Origin: Arthrobacter sp. fls2-241-R2A-200
GTDB taxonomy: Bacteria; Actinomycetota; Actinomycetes; Actinomycetales; Micrococcaceae
Assembly: GCF_030209745.1 (NCBI RefSeq)
Contig: NZ_JARVRJ010000010.1
Coordinates: 62,001 to 126,000, forward strand
Direction: 5' to 3'
DNA length: 64,000 nucleotides
Shown: piece by piece, positions 17,926-27,458 of the stretch
Layout of the letters: each line of letters begins with the position of its first letter
How positions within the stretch are numbered: position 1 is the stretch's first letter
Position numbers and translations under genes: made by a program
Notes under the pieces: generated by a model
Seen by the model: only the letters and a program-made list of their open reading frames with translations
The model's database searches: none
What the model was told of the DNA's origin: nothing

Positions 17926-18157
17926 CTTTCGGCCAAAGCGCCCAAGCCTTGGCGTGTCTTTCAGAACGGGGCCGGACAAACTATCCTATTTATTACAGAG
18001 ATTTGATCGTCTGGACAAACTGCTTCCGGAACAGACGGCCCGGGTTCCACTGAAACCGTGCGGGTTTTTGGGGAACAAATCCGAAGGACCGATCGTTTTG
18101 GTTACAGATGCACAGGACGCGTTATGTCCAGACGCTGGCTGACTAAAGGAGGTCGCG

Positions 18158-18526
18158 ATGCCCCTCTCGGAGCACGAACAGAAGCTGCTTGAGCAATTGG
18201 AGAAGCAACTTCACGAGGACGACCCAAAGTTCGCCAACACCATGGGATCGGACCCCATTCGGAGTTGGTCCACCAGACACGTGATCATAGGAATCCTCGG
18301 TGCCATCGCGGGCATCCTCTTGTTGCTTTTCGGAGTAACCGTCCAGGCGATCCCCGTGGGAGTTCTGGGATTCGTTGTGATGGGCGCAGGGGTCTATTTC
18401 GCCACGCTTCGAGGGTCAGCCTTCAGTAAGGGCCGCAAGGCAAAATCCGGAAAGACCAAGTCCAAGAGTTCGTTCATGAGCAGCTTGGAAGAACGCTGGG
18501 ACGAACGTCGCCGGGACGAGAACTAA
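18158..18526 (+). CDS. DUF3040 membrane protein
   Basis: A 122-residue protein: an acidic amphipathic N-terminus (PLSEHEQKLLEQLEKQL), the conserved DPKFA stretch, two adjacent transmembrane helices (about 45-65 and 69-88), and a basic, Lys-rich C-terminus. This is the DUF3040 architecture, whose mycobacterial member (Rv2169c) also lies just upstream of mraZ. AAAGGAGG lies 5 nt before ATG 18158. The biochemical role is unknown; position suggests a link to envelope or division. Confidence 0.88.
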   Translation: MPLSEHEQKLLEQLEKQLHEDDPKFANTMGSDPIRSWSTRHVIIGILGAIAGILLLLFGVTVQAIPVGVLGFVVMGAGVYFATLRGSAFSKGRKAKSGKTKSKSSFMSSLEERWDERRRDEN

Positions 18527-18659
18527 GTCCTTCCCGGGCCGGACCTTCATTCCCATAAACACGCGGCTCGTAGGTAGCCCGCTCCTCCCAGTGGCAGCGC
18601 TCCTTAGGAACCGCCGTCGCCACGCGTGAGCGTCAATCGTCGAACACGCTGTAGCCATC

Positions 18660-18684
18660 AAGACCCGCCTTGGCGGGTCTTTTC
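18660..18684 (+). terminator. Rho-independent terminator upstream of mraZ
   Basis: A 10-bp stem (18660-18669 with 18672-18681) and TT loop run into TTTT. It separates the DUF3040 gene from the dcw operon. The whole gene-free stretch 18527-18966 holds this terminator and the mraZ promoter region; nothing else was recognised. Confidence 0.85.
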
Positions 18685-18848
18685 GGGTTTAAAGGGCAGG
18701 CGGCGTCTTGAAGCACACCACCCGCTCCCAGGGCCGGGCCCGGGCCACCGCATCTGGTGATTTCCCTCCACTTTCCACCCCGCGCCACTGATTCGGGACT
18801 ATTCAGCGCTATGCCGGACCGAATCGAAGCGACTGAAAACTCAAAGTG

Positions 18849-18903
18849 GTGGAGAAACGGCCCGCTATGCGTTGACTGTGGGGTGTTGTGGAGTAAAGTG
18901 GAG
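18849..18903 (+). promoter_or_regulatory. mraZ promoter with phased MraZ boxes
   Basis: A -35 TTGACT (18872-18877) and -10 TAAAGT (18894-18899) are separated by 16 bp. GTGG[G/A]G elements lie at 18849, 18878, 18888 and 18898: three at exact 10-bp spacing across the spacer and -10, and one 29 bp further upstream. MraZ is known to bind tandem TGGGN/GTGGG-type repeats at its own promoter, so autoregulation of the dcw operon is inferred. Confidence 0.7.
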
Positions 18904-18966
18904 CGCATAAGAGGGTAGTGGCAGCGTTGGGTATGTGAGGCACCTTTACTGAGGGGCGGTGGGCAG

Positions 18967-19398
18967 GTGTTTCTTGGCACTCACTCTCCGCGTCTGGACG
19001 AAAAGGGGCGGATCATCCTGCCAGCCAAATTCCGCGAGGAACTCGCGGAAGGCCTGGTGCTTACAAGGGGCCAGGAACGCTGTATCTACGTCTTCAGCCA
19101 GAAAGAATTCGAGCGTATTCACGAGTCCATGCGGGAGGCTCCACTTTCCTCCAAGCAGGCTCGGGACTACATGCGGGTCTTCCTGTCTGGGGCCTCTGAT
19201 GAGGTACCTGACAAGCAAGGGCGCGTGACGATTCCGCCAGCGCTCCGTTCGTATGCAGGGCTCGGCAGGGAACTGGCAGTGATTGGTGCCGGCACCCGCG
19301 CGGAGATCTGGGACGCCGAGGCTTGGGATACGTACCTCAGCGAGAAGGAAGCAGCCTTCTCGGAAACGGATGACGACAATCTGCCCGGTTTCATCTAA
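18967..19398 (+). CDS. mraZ: Transcriptional regulator MraZ
   Basis: A 143-residue protein with two AbrB-like swapped-hairpin halves: [17 protein letters not shown] near residue 10 and [13 protein letters not shown] near 80. The family forms ring-shaped oligomers that bind tandem repeats upstream of mraZ and repress or tune the dcw operon. Start GTG 18967 has a weak GAGG about 12 nt upstream. First gene of the division and cell wall cluster, preceded by a dedicated promoter and phased boxes. Confidence 0.97.
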   Translation: MFLGTHSPRLDEKGRIILPAKFREELAEGLVLTRGQERCIYVFSQKEFERIHESMREAPLSSKQARDYMRVFLSGASDEVPDKQGRVTIPPALRSYAGLGRELAVIGAGTRAEIWDAEAWDTYLSEKEAAFSETDDDNLPGFI

Positions 19399-19563
19399 CC
19401 GGTCAGTGGGGCAGCAGCCCCGGTTCTTGGATGGGATCTCCAGCCGCCCATTGAACTGTCTTCCTGGCTCAACTTCCCCTGAGCCAGGCCGGCGGTCCGA
19501 TAGGCGCGGATGGGGATCCGATCCAAGGAACAGCGCGAAGAAACTGAGGAAAGAGGAGGCAGT

Positions 19564-20562
19564 GTGGAAGAGCAGGACGCGGCAAAGCCCACATCCGAGC
19601 GCCACGTACCCGTCCTGAAGGACCGCTGCATCAACCTCCTCGCGCCAGGTTTCGAGGCTGCTCGCAGCCGCGGTGAAACTCCCGTGGCAATCGACGCCAC
19701 GCTCGGCATGGGCGGACACTCGGAGGCGATGCTGCAGCGCTTTCCGGACCTGCATCTGGTGGGCATAGACCGGGACGAGGAAGCACTTGCCCTGGCCGGC
19801 GCCCGACTCGAGGCCTTCTCCAGCAGGACTGATTTGGTCCACGCGGTGTATGACGAAATTGAGGACGTCCTGGCGGACCTCGGTATCCGTGAAGTCCATG
19901 GAATCCTCATGGACCTGGGCGTCTCCTCGCTGCAGTTGGACGAACGCGAGCGGGGTTTCGCATATTCCTATGACGCTCCGCTGGACATGCGCATGGACAC
20001 CAGCCGGGGTCAAACAGCTGCAGATGTGGTCAACAACTACAGCGAAGAGGAATTGGTACGGATCATCCGGAAGTGGGGCGAGGAGAAGTTCGCCGGGCGC
20101 ATTGCCCACCGTATTGTCAGTGCCCGTGCCCAAAAGCCTTTCGCCACCACCGGTGAACTCGTGGAACAGATTCGGAGCGTCGTTCCAGCCGCCGCGGCGA
20201 AGAGCGGGGGACATCCGGCCAAACGCACTTTCCAAGCCCTCAGGATCGAAGTCAATGAAGAGCTTGAGGTGCTGGAGCGCGCAGTTCCCGCTGCGGTAGC
20301 TGCCACCGCACTGGGCGGACGGGTGGTCGTGATGTCGTATCACTCGCTTGAGGACAAGATCGTGAAGTCGGTTTTCCAGTCCGGCTCCAAATCCTCGGCA
20401 CCGCTCGGATTCCCGGTGGAACTCGAGGAACACAAGGCCGAGTTGAAGACCATCACGAAGGGCACCGAAGTCCCAACAGCAGCAGAAATTGCTGAAAATC
20501 CCCGCGCGGCGTCAGCCCGATTGAGGGCCGTGGAGCGCATCAAACCAAGGAGACAAGCATGA
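19564..20562 (+). CDS. rsmH: 16S rRNA (cytosine-1402-N4)-methyltransferase
   Basis: Adds the N4 methyl of m4Cm1402 in the ribosomal decoding centre using S-adenosylmethionine. It is 332 residues with HVPVLKDRC at the start, the SAM-binding motif [31 protein letters not shown], the helical insert with [15 protein letters not shown] sequence ([13 protein letters not shown]), and [13 protein letters not shown]. The start is reassigned to GTG 19564 because AGGAGG ends 4 nt upstream; ATG 19510 would add 18 residues with no ribosome site. The stop overlaps the next gene (ATGA). Confidence 0.96.
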   Translation: MEEQDAAKPTSERHVPVLKDRCINLLAPGFEAARSRGETPVAIDATLGMGGHSEAMLQRFPDLHLVGIDRDEEALALAGARLEAFSSRTDLVHAVYDEIEDVLADLGIREVHGILMDLGVSSLQLDERERGFAYSYDAPLDMRMDTSRGQTAADVVNNYSEEELVRIIRKWGEEKFAGRIAHRIVSARAQKPFATTGELVEQIRSVVPAAAAKSGGHPAKRTFQALRIEVNEELEVLERAVPAAVAATALGGRVVVMSYHSLEDKIVKSVFQSGSKSSAPLGFPVELEEHKAELKTITKGTEVPTAAEIAENPRAASARLRAVERIKPRRQA

Positions 20563-21263
20563 GCAACGCCGCAGCGACCACACGGCCCTCCGTAGTGGGG
20601 CATTCTGTTGTGGGCAATACTGCCAGGCAACTCCCGCTCCCGGGCGGGAAGCCCGACGTCGACCGTAAGGCCCGCACGCCCCTCTCCTTGGTGCGCAGTG
20701 TCCCGGTCCGCCGTCGGACGCCGTTTGTGGTCCTATGCTTCGCCGCGATGGCTGCTGCACTCCTCACGGTTCTTGTCTTGAACATCTCCGTGTCCACAGC
20801 CCAGTACCAGTTGGTCCAGCTCAAGGCCCAGGCTGCGACCCTGGACAAAGAAAACCAGGATCTGACACAGCAGAAGCAAAGCTTCGAAGCTCCACAGAAT
20901 TTGGCCGCCAAAGCTGCAGAATTGGGAATGGTAGCTTCCACGGTCAAAGGCCAGATTGATGTGAATACGATGACGGTGACCGGCAAGGCAGTTCCTGCGG
21001 TTAAGGGAGACGCTCCGGGAGCGGTTATCGCTCCTCCTGCACTCTCAGGGCAAGCGCCGTCGGCGGCCGCCAAGGATGCCACGGCAGCTGCCTCGACGGC
21101 AACGACGTCCAAATCTTCAGCGGCCGCGACGCCGGCACCCGCAACCTCGCAGGCTGCGACACCCAGCCCCGCGCCGACGGCATCCGTGCCTGCCGCCGCG
21201 CCTCCGGTCGACCTCAACGGGGGATCCGTCCCGGCGCCTTTGCAGAAGGTACCGGGGCAGTAG
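20559..21263 (+). CDS. ftsL: FtsL-like septum protein
   Basis: A 234-residue single-pass membrane protein at the ftsL position. About 45 cytoplasmic residues, a transmembrane helix (about 55-75, [17 protein letters not shown]), then a short coiled-coil ([20 protein letters not shown]) typical of FtsL/DivIC, and the motif ELGMVAS. The last roughly 120 residues are a low-complexity Ala/Pro/Ser/Thr tail outside the membrane, much longer than in E. coli FtsL. It overlaps rsmH by 4 bp and precedes ftsI. Sequence identity in this family is low, so the call rests on topology and position. Confidence 0.85.
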   Translation: MSNAAATTRPSVVGHSVVGNTARQLPLPGGKPDVDRKARTPLSLVRSVPVRRRTPFVVLCFAAMAAALLTVLVLNISVSTAQYQLVQLKAQAATLDKENQDLTQQKQSFEAPQNLAAKAAELGMVASTVKGQIDVNTMTVTGKAVPAVKGDAPGAVIAPPALSGQAPSAAAKDATAAASTATTSKSSAAATPAPATSQAATPSPAPTASVPAAAPPVDLNGGSVPAPLQKVPGQ

Positions 21264-21305
21264 CCAACCCGTCCACTGAAGCAAGTCCAGCAGCAAGGAA
21301 ATAAC

Positions 21306-23102
21306 GTGGCGCAGAACCCCGGCAAATCGAACAAGGCGAAGGTGCCGGTAGCCAGGAAACGGCTGCGGCTTGGTCTCGGCATCATGTTGACGCTTCTGCT
21401 GGTGGTGGGCGGCAAGCTCTTCATGGTGCAAGGGCTCGACGTCGGCGGCATGGCCGAAGCCGCGCTGGCGAAACGCCTGACTCCCATGGTTCTGCCCGCT
21501 CAGCGGGGGAAGATCCTTGATGCCAATGGCGCCGTCCTGGCCAGCAGCATCATCGCGTACAACATCGTGGTAGATCAGACGGTCAATACGAATACGGCAA
21601 CGTTCCACCGGTACGACGACGCCACCGGAAAGCTTAATGAGATCTCCCGGGACCAAGGCATCACGGAACTTGCCGGACTCCTGGGTATGGACGTGAACCA
21701 AGTGCGGGCATCCCTGACCGGCGAAAAGAAGTACTTCGTTGTGGCCAAAGACATCAAGCCGGAGCTTGAGGACCGAATCTCCAAGCTCTACATTCCCGGC
21801 CTTAGCTCCGAGGGAGTCAGCAAACGCGTTTATCCCAACGGGAGCGTAGCCGGAGGGGTGATCGGCTTCCTGCAGGACGGCACCACGGGCCAGGCGGGCA
21901 TCGAACAAACACAGGACCAGATCCTCCGCGGAACGGCAGGAAAGCGTGTGTTCGAGATTGGTGCCGATGGCCTGAGGATTCCAGTGGCTACCGACGAGCT
22001 GACCCCAGCCGTGGACGGCAGCGACGTCAAGTTGACCCTCAACACCGACATCCAGTACTTCGCGCAGCAGGCCATTCAAAGCCAGGTCAACAAGCTCAAC
22101 GCCGAGTGGGGATCAATCGTGGTGATGGACACCAAGACCGGCAACCTGGTTGCCATGGCGGATACCAATGCGCCCGATCCCAATGACCCAGGCAAAGTCG
22201 ATGCCAAGGACCGTGGTGTCCGCTCCGTGACGGCAGCGTACGAACCGGGCTCGGTGGAGAAGATGATTACGGCTGCGGCCGTTATCCAAGAGGGCAAGTC
22301 GAGCCCACTGGACCACTTCACTGTTCCGCCAGCACTGACCATCGATGGCCAGACCTTCACCGACGCTTTTGAGCACGGCACCGAGGAGCGTACCTTGGCA
22401 GGCATCGTGGGCTGGTCCATGAACACCGGAACGGTGATGGCAGGCAGCAGGCTTACCAAAGAACAGCGGTACAACTGGTTGAAGAACTTCGGCATTGGCG
22501 AACAGCCTGACATCGGCCTGCCGGGTGAAGCCACGGGAATCCTGGCCACGCCGGACAAGTGGGATGACCGCCAGCAGTACACGGTGCTGTTCGGCCAAGG
22601 CGTATCGCAGTCCACGCTGCAAACCGTCCGCGCCTATCAGAGTATTGCCAACGACGGACTCATGCTCCAGCCCCGGCTGATTGACTCGTACATCAACCCC
22701 AAGGGCGAAGAGCAAAAAGTGCCCGCAAAGGACTCCCGTCAGGTGGTGTCGAAGGAAACTGCCCAGCAGGTACGCGACATCCTGGAGAGCGCGGTGACCG
22801 AAGGCGAAATCAAGGACGCTGGCATCGATGGCTATCGGGTGGGCGCGAAGACCGGAACCTCCGAGGCGCCGCGGGAGGATGGACTGCCTGGATTCGACGG
22901 CTACACCGCCTCCATGGTGGGCATGGCTCCCATGGATAACCCGCGTTTCATCGTGCAGGTGGTGGTGCAGCGGCCCAAGGGGAACATCTATGGAATCACC
23001 AACGGTCCGGTCTTCCGGTCCGTGATGTCGCAGGTCCTCAGGGCCTACAACGTGGCTCCCTCCACGGGAACCGCCGCGCACCTACCGCAATTCGTCAAGT
23101 AA
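21306..23102 (+). CDS. ftsI: Septal penicillin-binding protein (FtsI/PBP3 class)
   Basis: Monofunctional class B transpeptidase for septal peptidoglycan, 598 residues. A short cytoplasmic N-terminus and one transmembrane anchor (about 24-44) precede the dimerisation domain and the transpeptidase domain with SVEK (S316 nucleophile, K319), SMN (S371) and KTG (K515). There are no C-terminal PASTA domains. Start GTG 21306 has AAGGA about 6 nt upstream. It acts with FtsW, encoded further down the same operon; the mycobacterial equivalent is pbpB. Confidence 0.96.
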   Translation: MAQNPGKSNKAKVPVARKRLRLGLGIMLTLLLVVGGKLFMVQGLDVGGMAEAALAKRLTPMVLPAQRGKILDANGAVLASSIIAYNIVVDQTVNTNTATFHRYDDATGKLNEISRDQGITELAGLLGMDVNQVRASLTGEKKYFVVAKDIKPELEDRISKLYIPGLSSEGVSKRVYPNGSVAGGVIGFLQDGTTGQAGIEQTQDQILRGTAGKRVFEIGADGLRIPVATDELTPAVDGSDVKLTLNTDIQYFAQQAIQSQVNKLNAEWGSIVVMDTKTGNLVAMADTNAPDPNDPGKVDAKDRGVRSVTAAYEPGSVEKMITAAAVIQEGKSSPLDHFTVPPALTIDGQTFTDAFEHGTEERTLAGIVGWSMNTGTVMAGSRLTKEQRYNWLKNFGIGEQPDIGLPGEATGILATPDKWDDRQQYTVLFGQGVSQSTLQTVRAYQSIANDGLMLQPRLIDSYINPKGEEQKVPAKDSRQVVSKETAQQVRDILESAVTEGEIKDAGIDGYRVGAKTGTSEAPREDGLPGFDGYTASMVGMAPMDNPRFIVQVVVQRPKGNIYGITNGPVFRSVMSQVLRAYNVAPSTGTAAHLPQFVK

Positions 23103-23205
23103 GCTTTTTGGGCGTCTGTTTCGGCGAAACCAAGATTTACCCATACCGGCCCAGGACGACGCAAGCCCCGGCCGGGTCGTTCCACGAGCACCAACGGAGA
23201 ACCAC

Positions 23206-24855
23206 GTGTCAGAGCACCATCAGGCAGTTTCCCATGCCGCGCAGCCAGGGGCAGTGCGTTCCGGCTTCCGGCCTGAGTCCGTGGCGGCCGTGCCTTTGGC
23301 CAGCATCGCCAAAGCTTTAGGAATATCCCTGCCCAGCGATGAGCATGCGACGGGGGTGACCGGAATTACGCTCAATTCCAAGGCAGTGGAGCCGGGTGAT
23401 CTCTACGTCGCTTTGCCAGGGTCTTCCCGCCACGGAGCAGATTTTGTGCCCCAGGCTGTGGATGCCGGAGCCGTCGCCATCGTGACGGACGACGCCGGTG
23501 CCCGCCAGCTTGCCCTGGCCGGTGACCAGGCTGTCCCGGTGCTGATCGTGGAGAACCCACGAGCCGTCGTCGGGCGTTTGGCCTCCCTGATTTACCGAAG
23601 CCAGCCAGCCGACGGCGGTTCGCCCTCCCTGTTCGGCGTCACCGGAACCAACGGCAAGACCACAACTACCTACTTCGTTAACTCGTTGCTGCGGGCTTTG
23701 GGCAAGAAACCCGGGCTTATTGGAACCATCGAGATCCTGGCCGGCGGTGAGCCGATCCCGAGCGTGCTCACGACGCCGGAGTCGACTGATGTCCATGCAC
23801 TGCTGGCCCTCATGCGTGAGCGTGGGCTGGATGCGGCGTCCATGGAAGTTTCCTCCCACGCACTTTCCTACCACCGTGTGGACGGGGTGATGTTCGACGT
23901 CGTGGGGTTCACCAACCTCACACAGGACCATCTGGATCTGCACGGCAGCATGGAGGAGTACTTCCAGACCAAGGCGGAGCTCTTCACCTCCGGAAGGGCA
24001 CGCCGCGCCGTTGTCACAGTGGACGACGAGTGGGGTCGGCGTCTTGCCGGGCAGGCCGATATCCCTGTCACGACACTGTCCACCACCACGCCGTCCACCA
24101 CTGCGCCCTCTAATGCCGACTGGGAGGTGGCCTCGACGTCACCGCGTGGGCTTGGTACCGAATTTGAGTTGAAGCACAGGGACGGGCGTAGCCTGCGCGT
24201 CCATACCGGCCTCCCCGGGGACTTCAATGTGGCCAATGCGGCGCTGGCCGTCGTCATGCTCTTGACGTCCGGTGTGGCCCCGGAAGCGGTACAAGAGGCG
24301 TTGGACGCCAAGGACCCATTGACGGTGGCTGTTCCCGGACGTATGCAATTGATCTCCACTGAACCTGCCGCGGTTGTTGATTTTGCCCACAATCCGGATG
24401 CCTTGGCACGCGCACTGGAGGCAGTCCGTTCACCCCAAGAGGGGTCCCGCGTGATTGTCGTCTTTGGCGCCACGGGGCAGCGCGACCAAAGCAAGCGTCC
24501 CACCATGGGCGCGATCGCTGCCCGCTTGGCTGATGTGGTGATCGTCAGCGATGATGATCCCCACGACGAGGACGCGGCCGCTATCCGTGCCGACGTCCTG
24601 CGGGGGGCACAGGCGGCCCGGGAGAGCGAAAACCTCCCCTGCGAGATCATTGAGTCGCATCCAAGGGACGTGGCCATCAGGCTGGCGGTGGACCTGGCCA
24701 CCGCGAAGGACACCATCCTCGTTGCGGGCCGGGGCCACGAGGTGTGGCAAGAGGTCCAAGGGGTGAACCTGGCGCTCGACGACAGGGTGGAGTTGCGTGC
24801 GGCCTTGACATCCAAGGGATTCAGCGTTTCAACGGACCAGCGGATAGAGTCCTAA
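23206..24855 (+). CDS. murE: UDP-MurNAc-L-Ala-D-Glu ligase MurE (probably L-lysine-adding)
   Basis: Adds the third residue of the peptidoglycan stem peptide with ATP; cytoplasmic. It is 549 residues, slightly long because of a roughly 40-residue N-terminal extension. The ATP loop GTNGKTTT is at 147-154, and the carbamylated-lysine region and C-terminal domain are intact. The position where meso-diaminopimelate enzymes have DNPR reads DDPH (450-453) here, so the DAP-binding Arg is absent. Arthrobacter walls contain L-lysine, hence the inferred specificity. Start GTG 23206 has GGAG 7 nt upstream. Confidence 0.95.
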   Translation: MSEHHQAVSHAAQPGAVRSGFRPESVAAVPLASIAKALGISLPSDEHATGVTGITLNSKAVEPGDLYVALPGSSRHGADFVPQAVDAGAVAIVTDDAGARQLALAGDQAVPVLIVENPRAVVGRLASLIYRSQPADGGSPSLFGVTGTNGKTTTTYFVNSLLRALGKKPGLIGTIEILAGGEPIPSVLTTPESTDVHALLALMRERGLDAASMEVSSHALSYHRVDGVMFDVVGFTNLTQDHLDLHGSMEEYFQTKAELFTSGRARRAVVTVDDEWGRRLAGQADIPVTTLSTTTPSTTAPSNADWEVASTSPRGLGTEFELKHRDGRSLRVHTGLPGDFNVANAALAVVMLLTSGVAPEAVQEALDAKDPLTVAVPGRMQLISTEPAAVVDFAHNPDALARALEAVRSPQEGSRVIVVFGATGQRDQSKRPTMGAIAARLADVVIVSDDDPHDEDAAAIRADVLRGAQAARESENLPCEIIESHPRDVAIRLAVDLATAKDTILVAGRGHEVWQEVQGVNLALDDRVELRAALTSKGFSVSTDQRIES

Positions 24856-24861
24856 ACCGAG

Positions 24862-26352
24862 ATGATTTCATTGACTGCGGCGGAGATCGCCGACCTTACC
24901 CATGGCCGACTGACCGTACAAACGGACGTCGTGCCCAGCTCTGTCGTCACTGATTCGCGGGAAGTTTCCCCCGGTTCGCTGTACGTCGCCAAGCGCGGCG
25001 AGTACGCTGACGGCCACGACTTCGTAGCTGCCGCGTTCGAACGCGGCGCCGTGCTTGTCCTGGCTGAACGCGAAGTGACCGATGCGGACGGAAACCCGTA
25101 CCCCGCCGTCGTCGTGAAAGACGCCGTGCTGGCGATGGGCGCCTTGGCAGCGGAATGCGTTCGGCGCATCCGTTCAGGCCGTGAGCAGCGCGGCGAGGAC
25201 TTCACGGTGGTCGGTATCACCGGCTCCGCCGGCAAGACAACCACCAAAGACCTCCTGGCCGGAGTCTTCTCCGCCGCCGGGAATACCATTGCCCCCCAAG
25301 GCTCCTACAACGGCGAGGTCGGCGTCCCGCTCACTGTTTTTTCCGCTGACGAGGACACGCGTTTCCTCGTCATCGAGATGGGTGCCACCGGGATCGGCCA
25401 CATCAAGTACCTCGCGGACCTGGTCAAGCCGGACATCGGGGTGGTCCTGATGGTGGGTACCGCCCATGCCGGCGAGTTTGGCGGCGTGGAGAACATCGCC
25501 AAAACCAAGGGTGAACTCGTTGAGGCCCTCAGTGAGCAGGGCACGGCCGTGATCAATCTTGACGACGGCCGCGTGGCTGCCATGCGCACCCGCACCAAGG
25601 CCAAGGTCCTCGGCTTTACTGCTGCCCCTGCCACCACCGAAGAGGTGGAGGCGCGCAACGTCGTCGTGACCGATGAGGGACACCCCACCTTCGATCTCGT
25701 ATTGCCCGACGGCGGTCCGTCCGTTCGCGTCCGCAGTCGCCTGATCGGTGGTCACCACGTCACCAACCTCTTGGCCGCAGCGGCCGCCGCGTTCGCAGCA
25801 GGCATACCGGCCGACGACATTGCAACGGCATTGAGCTCCCAGTCGGCCGCCAGTCGCTGGCGGATGGAACGCATTGAGCGCGAAGATGGCGTGACCATCA
25901 TCAATGATGCGTTCAACGCCAACCCCGAATCCATGAGGGCCGCGCTGCGTACACTTGCCGATCTTGGCCAGGGAAGACGCACCTGGGCTGTCCTGGGCGC
26001 CATGCTGGAACTCGGCAAAGACTCGATCCGCGAGCACACCGCCGTGGGTACCCAGGTTGTCCGATTGAACATTTCCAGGCTCGTGGTGGTGGGCCGCGAA
26101 GCCCGTGCACTCTATGTATCAGCCATCCAGGAAGGCTCCTGGGGTGACGAGTGTTCCTTCACGAAGACCGTGGATGAAGCCTATGAGCTGCTGCAGAATG
26201 AGCTCCGGCCAGGTGATCTTGTTTTGTTCAAGTCCTCCAAAGCAGTGGGGCTGCGGCATTTGGGTGATCGGATAGCATTACCCCCACGGGCTGGCTCCGC
26301 AGGGGACAGTGCGGCAGGAGATGCCGCAAACGAAGGGAACGATCTGCAGTGA
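24862..26352 (+). CDS. murF: UDP-MurNAc-tripeptide D-alanyl-D-alanine ligase
   Basis: Adds D-Ala-D-Ala to the UDP-MurNAc tripeptide, the last cytoplasmic step of the pentapeptide. It is 496 residues with the ATP loop [12 protein letters not shown] (K125), [10 protein letters not shown], the [12 protein letters not shown] motif diagnostic of MurF, and VLGAMLELG. It begins 6 nt after murE and its stop overlaps mraY by 4 bp. No D-Ala-D-Ala ligase gene is in this window. Confidence 0.96.
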   Translation: MISLTAAEIADLTHGRLTVQTDVVPSSVVTDSREVSPGSLYVAKRGEYADGHDFVAAAFERGAVLVLAEREVTDADGNPYPAVVVKDAVLAMGALAAECVRRIRSGREQRGEDFTVVGITGSAGKTTTKDLLAGVFSAAGNTIAPQGSYNGEVGVPLTVFSADEDTRFLVIEMGATGIGHIKYLADLVKPDIGVVLMVGTAHAGEFGGVENIAKTKGELVEALSEQGTAVINLDDGRVAAMRTRTKAKVLGFTAAPATTEEVEARNVVVTDEGHPTFDLVLPDGGPSVRVRSRLIGGHHVTNLLAAAAAAFAAGIPADDIATALSSQSAASRWRMERIEREDGVTIINDAFNANPESMRAALRTLADLGQGRRTWAVLGAMLELGKDSIREHTAVGTQVVRLNISRLVVVGREARALYVSAIQEGSWGDECSFTKTVDEAYELLQNELRPGDLVLFKSSKAVGLRHLGDRIALPPRAGSAGDSAAGDAANEGNDLQ

Positions 26353-27458
26353 TTGCACTTTTGATCGGCGCAGGCGTCGCCCTTCTGGTGGCCTTGACAG
26401 GCACCCCTGTGTTTATCAGGTTTCTCGTTGCCAAGAGCTATGGGCAATTCATCCGGGATGACGGGCCCACCTCCCATCACACGAAGCGAGGTACGCCCAC
26501 CATGGGCGGCGCTGTTGTGGTGGTGGCGGTCCTCCTCAGCTATTTCCTGACGCACCTGGTGATGTGGATGTTGAATCCGCATTCGCCCGGTCCCTCCGCT
26601 TCAGGACTCCTGCTGCTCTTCCTCATGGTCGGCATGGGTTTTGTTGGGTTCCTGGACGATTTCATCAAGATTTCGAACAAGCGAAGCCTCGGCCTGAACG
26701 CCCGTGCGAAGCTGATCCTGCAGGCCGCCGTCGGCATCATTTTCGCCGTGCTGGTCCTGCAGTTCCCTAACAACGACGGCTTGCGTCCTGCGTCCACGCA
26801 AATCTCGCTGGTTCGCGACATTCCTTGGCTCAACCTTGCCTTTGGCGGTACGGTCCTGGGCGCGATTCTCTTCATCGTGTGGTCCAACCTGATCATCACG
26901 GCGGCCACCAATGGCGTTAACCTCACAGACGGCTTGGACGGTCTGGCCGCAGGTGCGTCCGTCATGGTCTTCGGTGCCTACACCATCATGGGAATCTGGC
27001 AGAACAACCAGGCCTGCGGCTCTCCCCGGGAAGCAGGCAGCGGGTGCTACCAGGTGCGCGATCCCTTGGATTTGGCACTCCTGGCAGCAATCCTGAGCGC
27101 GGCTTTGGTGGGTTTCCTGTGGTGGAACACGTCGCCGGCGAAGATTTTCATGGGGGACACGGGGTCCTTGGCCATCGGCGGTGCGGTGGCAGGATTCGCC
27201 ATCCTTTCCCGGACGGAACTGCTCCTTGCGTTCATCGGTGGTCTCTTTGTCCTGATCACCCTGTCAGTGATTATCCAGGTGGGCTTTTTCAAACTCAGCG
27301 GCGGCAAACGTGTCTTCAAGATGGCGCCGCTGCAACATCACTTCGAACTAAAAGGCTGGGCCGAGGTCACGGTGGTGGTCCGCTTCTGGATCCTGGCGGG
27401 GCTGTTCGTGGCTGCGGGCCTGGGAATCTTCTACGCTGAATGGGTGGTGCTGCTGTGA
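26349..27458 (+). CDS. mraY: Phospho-MurNAc-pentapeptide transferase
   Basis: Integral membrane enzyme making lipid I from UDP-MurNAc-pentapeptide and undecaprenyl phosphate. It is 369 residues with about ten transmembrane helices. The conserved cytoplasmic motifs are present: [18 protein letters not shown] near residue 37, FLDDFIKI near 101, [15 protein letters not shown] near 190, [12 protein letters not shown] near 268, and the HHFE motif near 329. Start GTG 26349 overlaps murF by 4 bp. Confidence 0.97.
   Translation: MIALLIGAGVALLVALTGTPVFIRFLVAKSYGQFIRDDGPTSHHTKRGTPTMGGAVVVVAVLLSYFLTHLVMWMLNPHSPGPSASGLLLLFLMVGMGFVGFLDDFIKISNKRSLGLNARAKLILQAAVGIIFAVLVLQFPNNDGLRPASTQISLVRDIPWLNLAFGGTVLGAILFIVWSNLIITAATNGVNLTDGLDGLAAGASVMVFGAYTIMGIWQNNQACGSPREAGSGCYQVRDPLDLALLAAILSAALVGFLWWNTSPAKIFMGDTGSLAIGGAVAGFAILSRTELLLAFIGGLFVLITLSVIIQVGFFKLSGGKRVFKMAPLQHHFELKGWAEVTVVVRFWILAGLFVAAGLGIFYAEWVVLL

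Noticed and set aside
18946..20433. A 495-codon minus-strand frame opposite mraZ and rsmH
   Set aside because: Shadow of two well-supported genes; Cys/His/Arg-rich composition without motifs.
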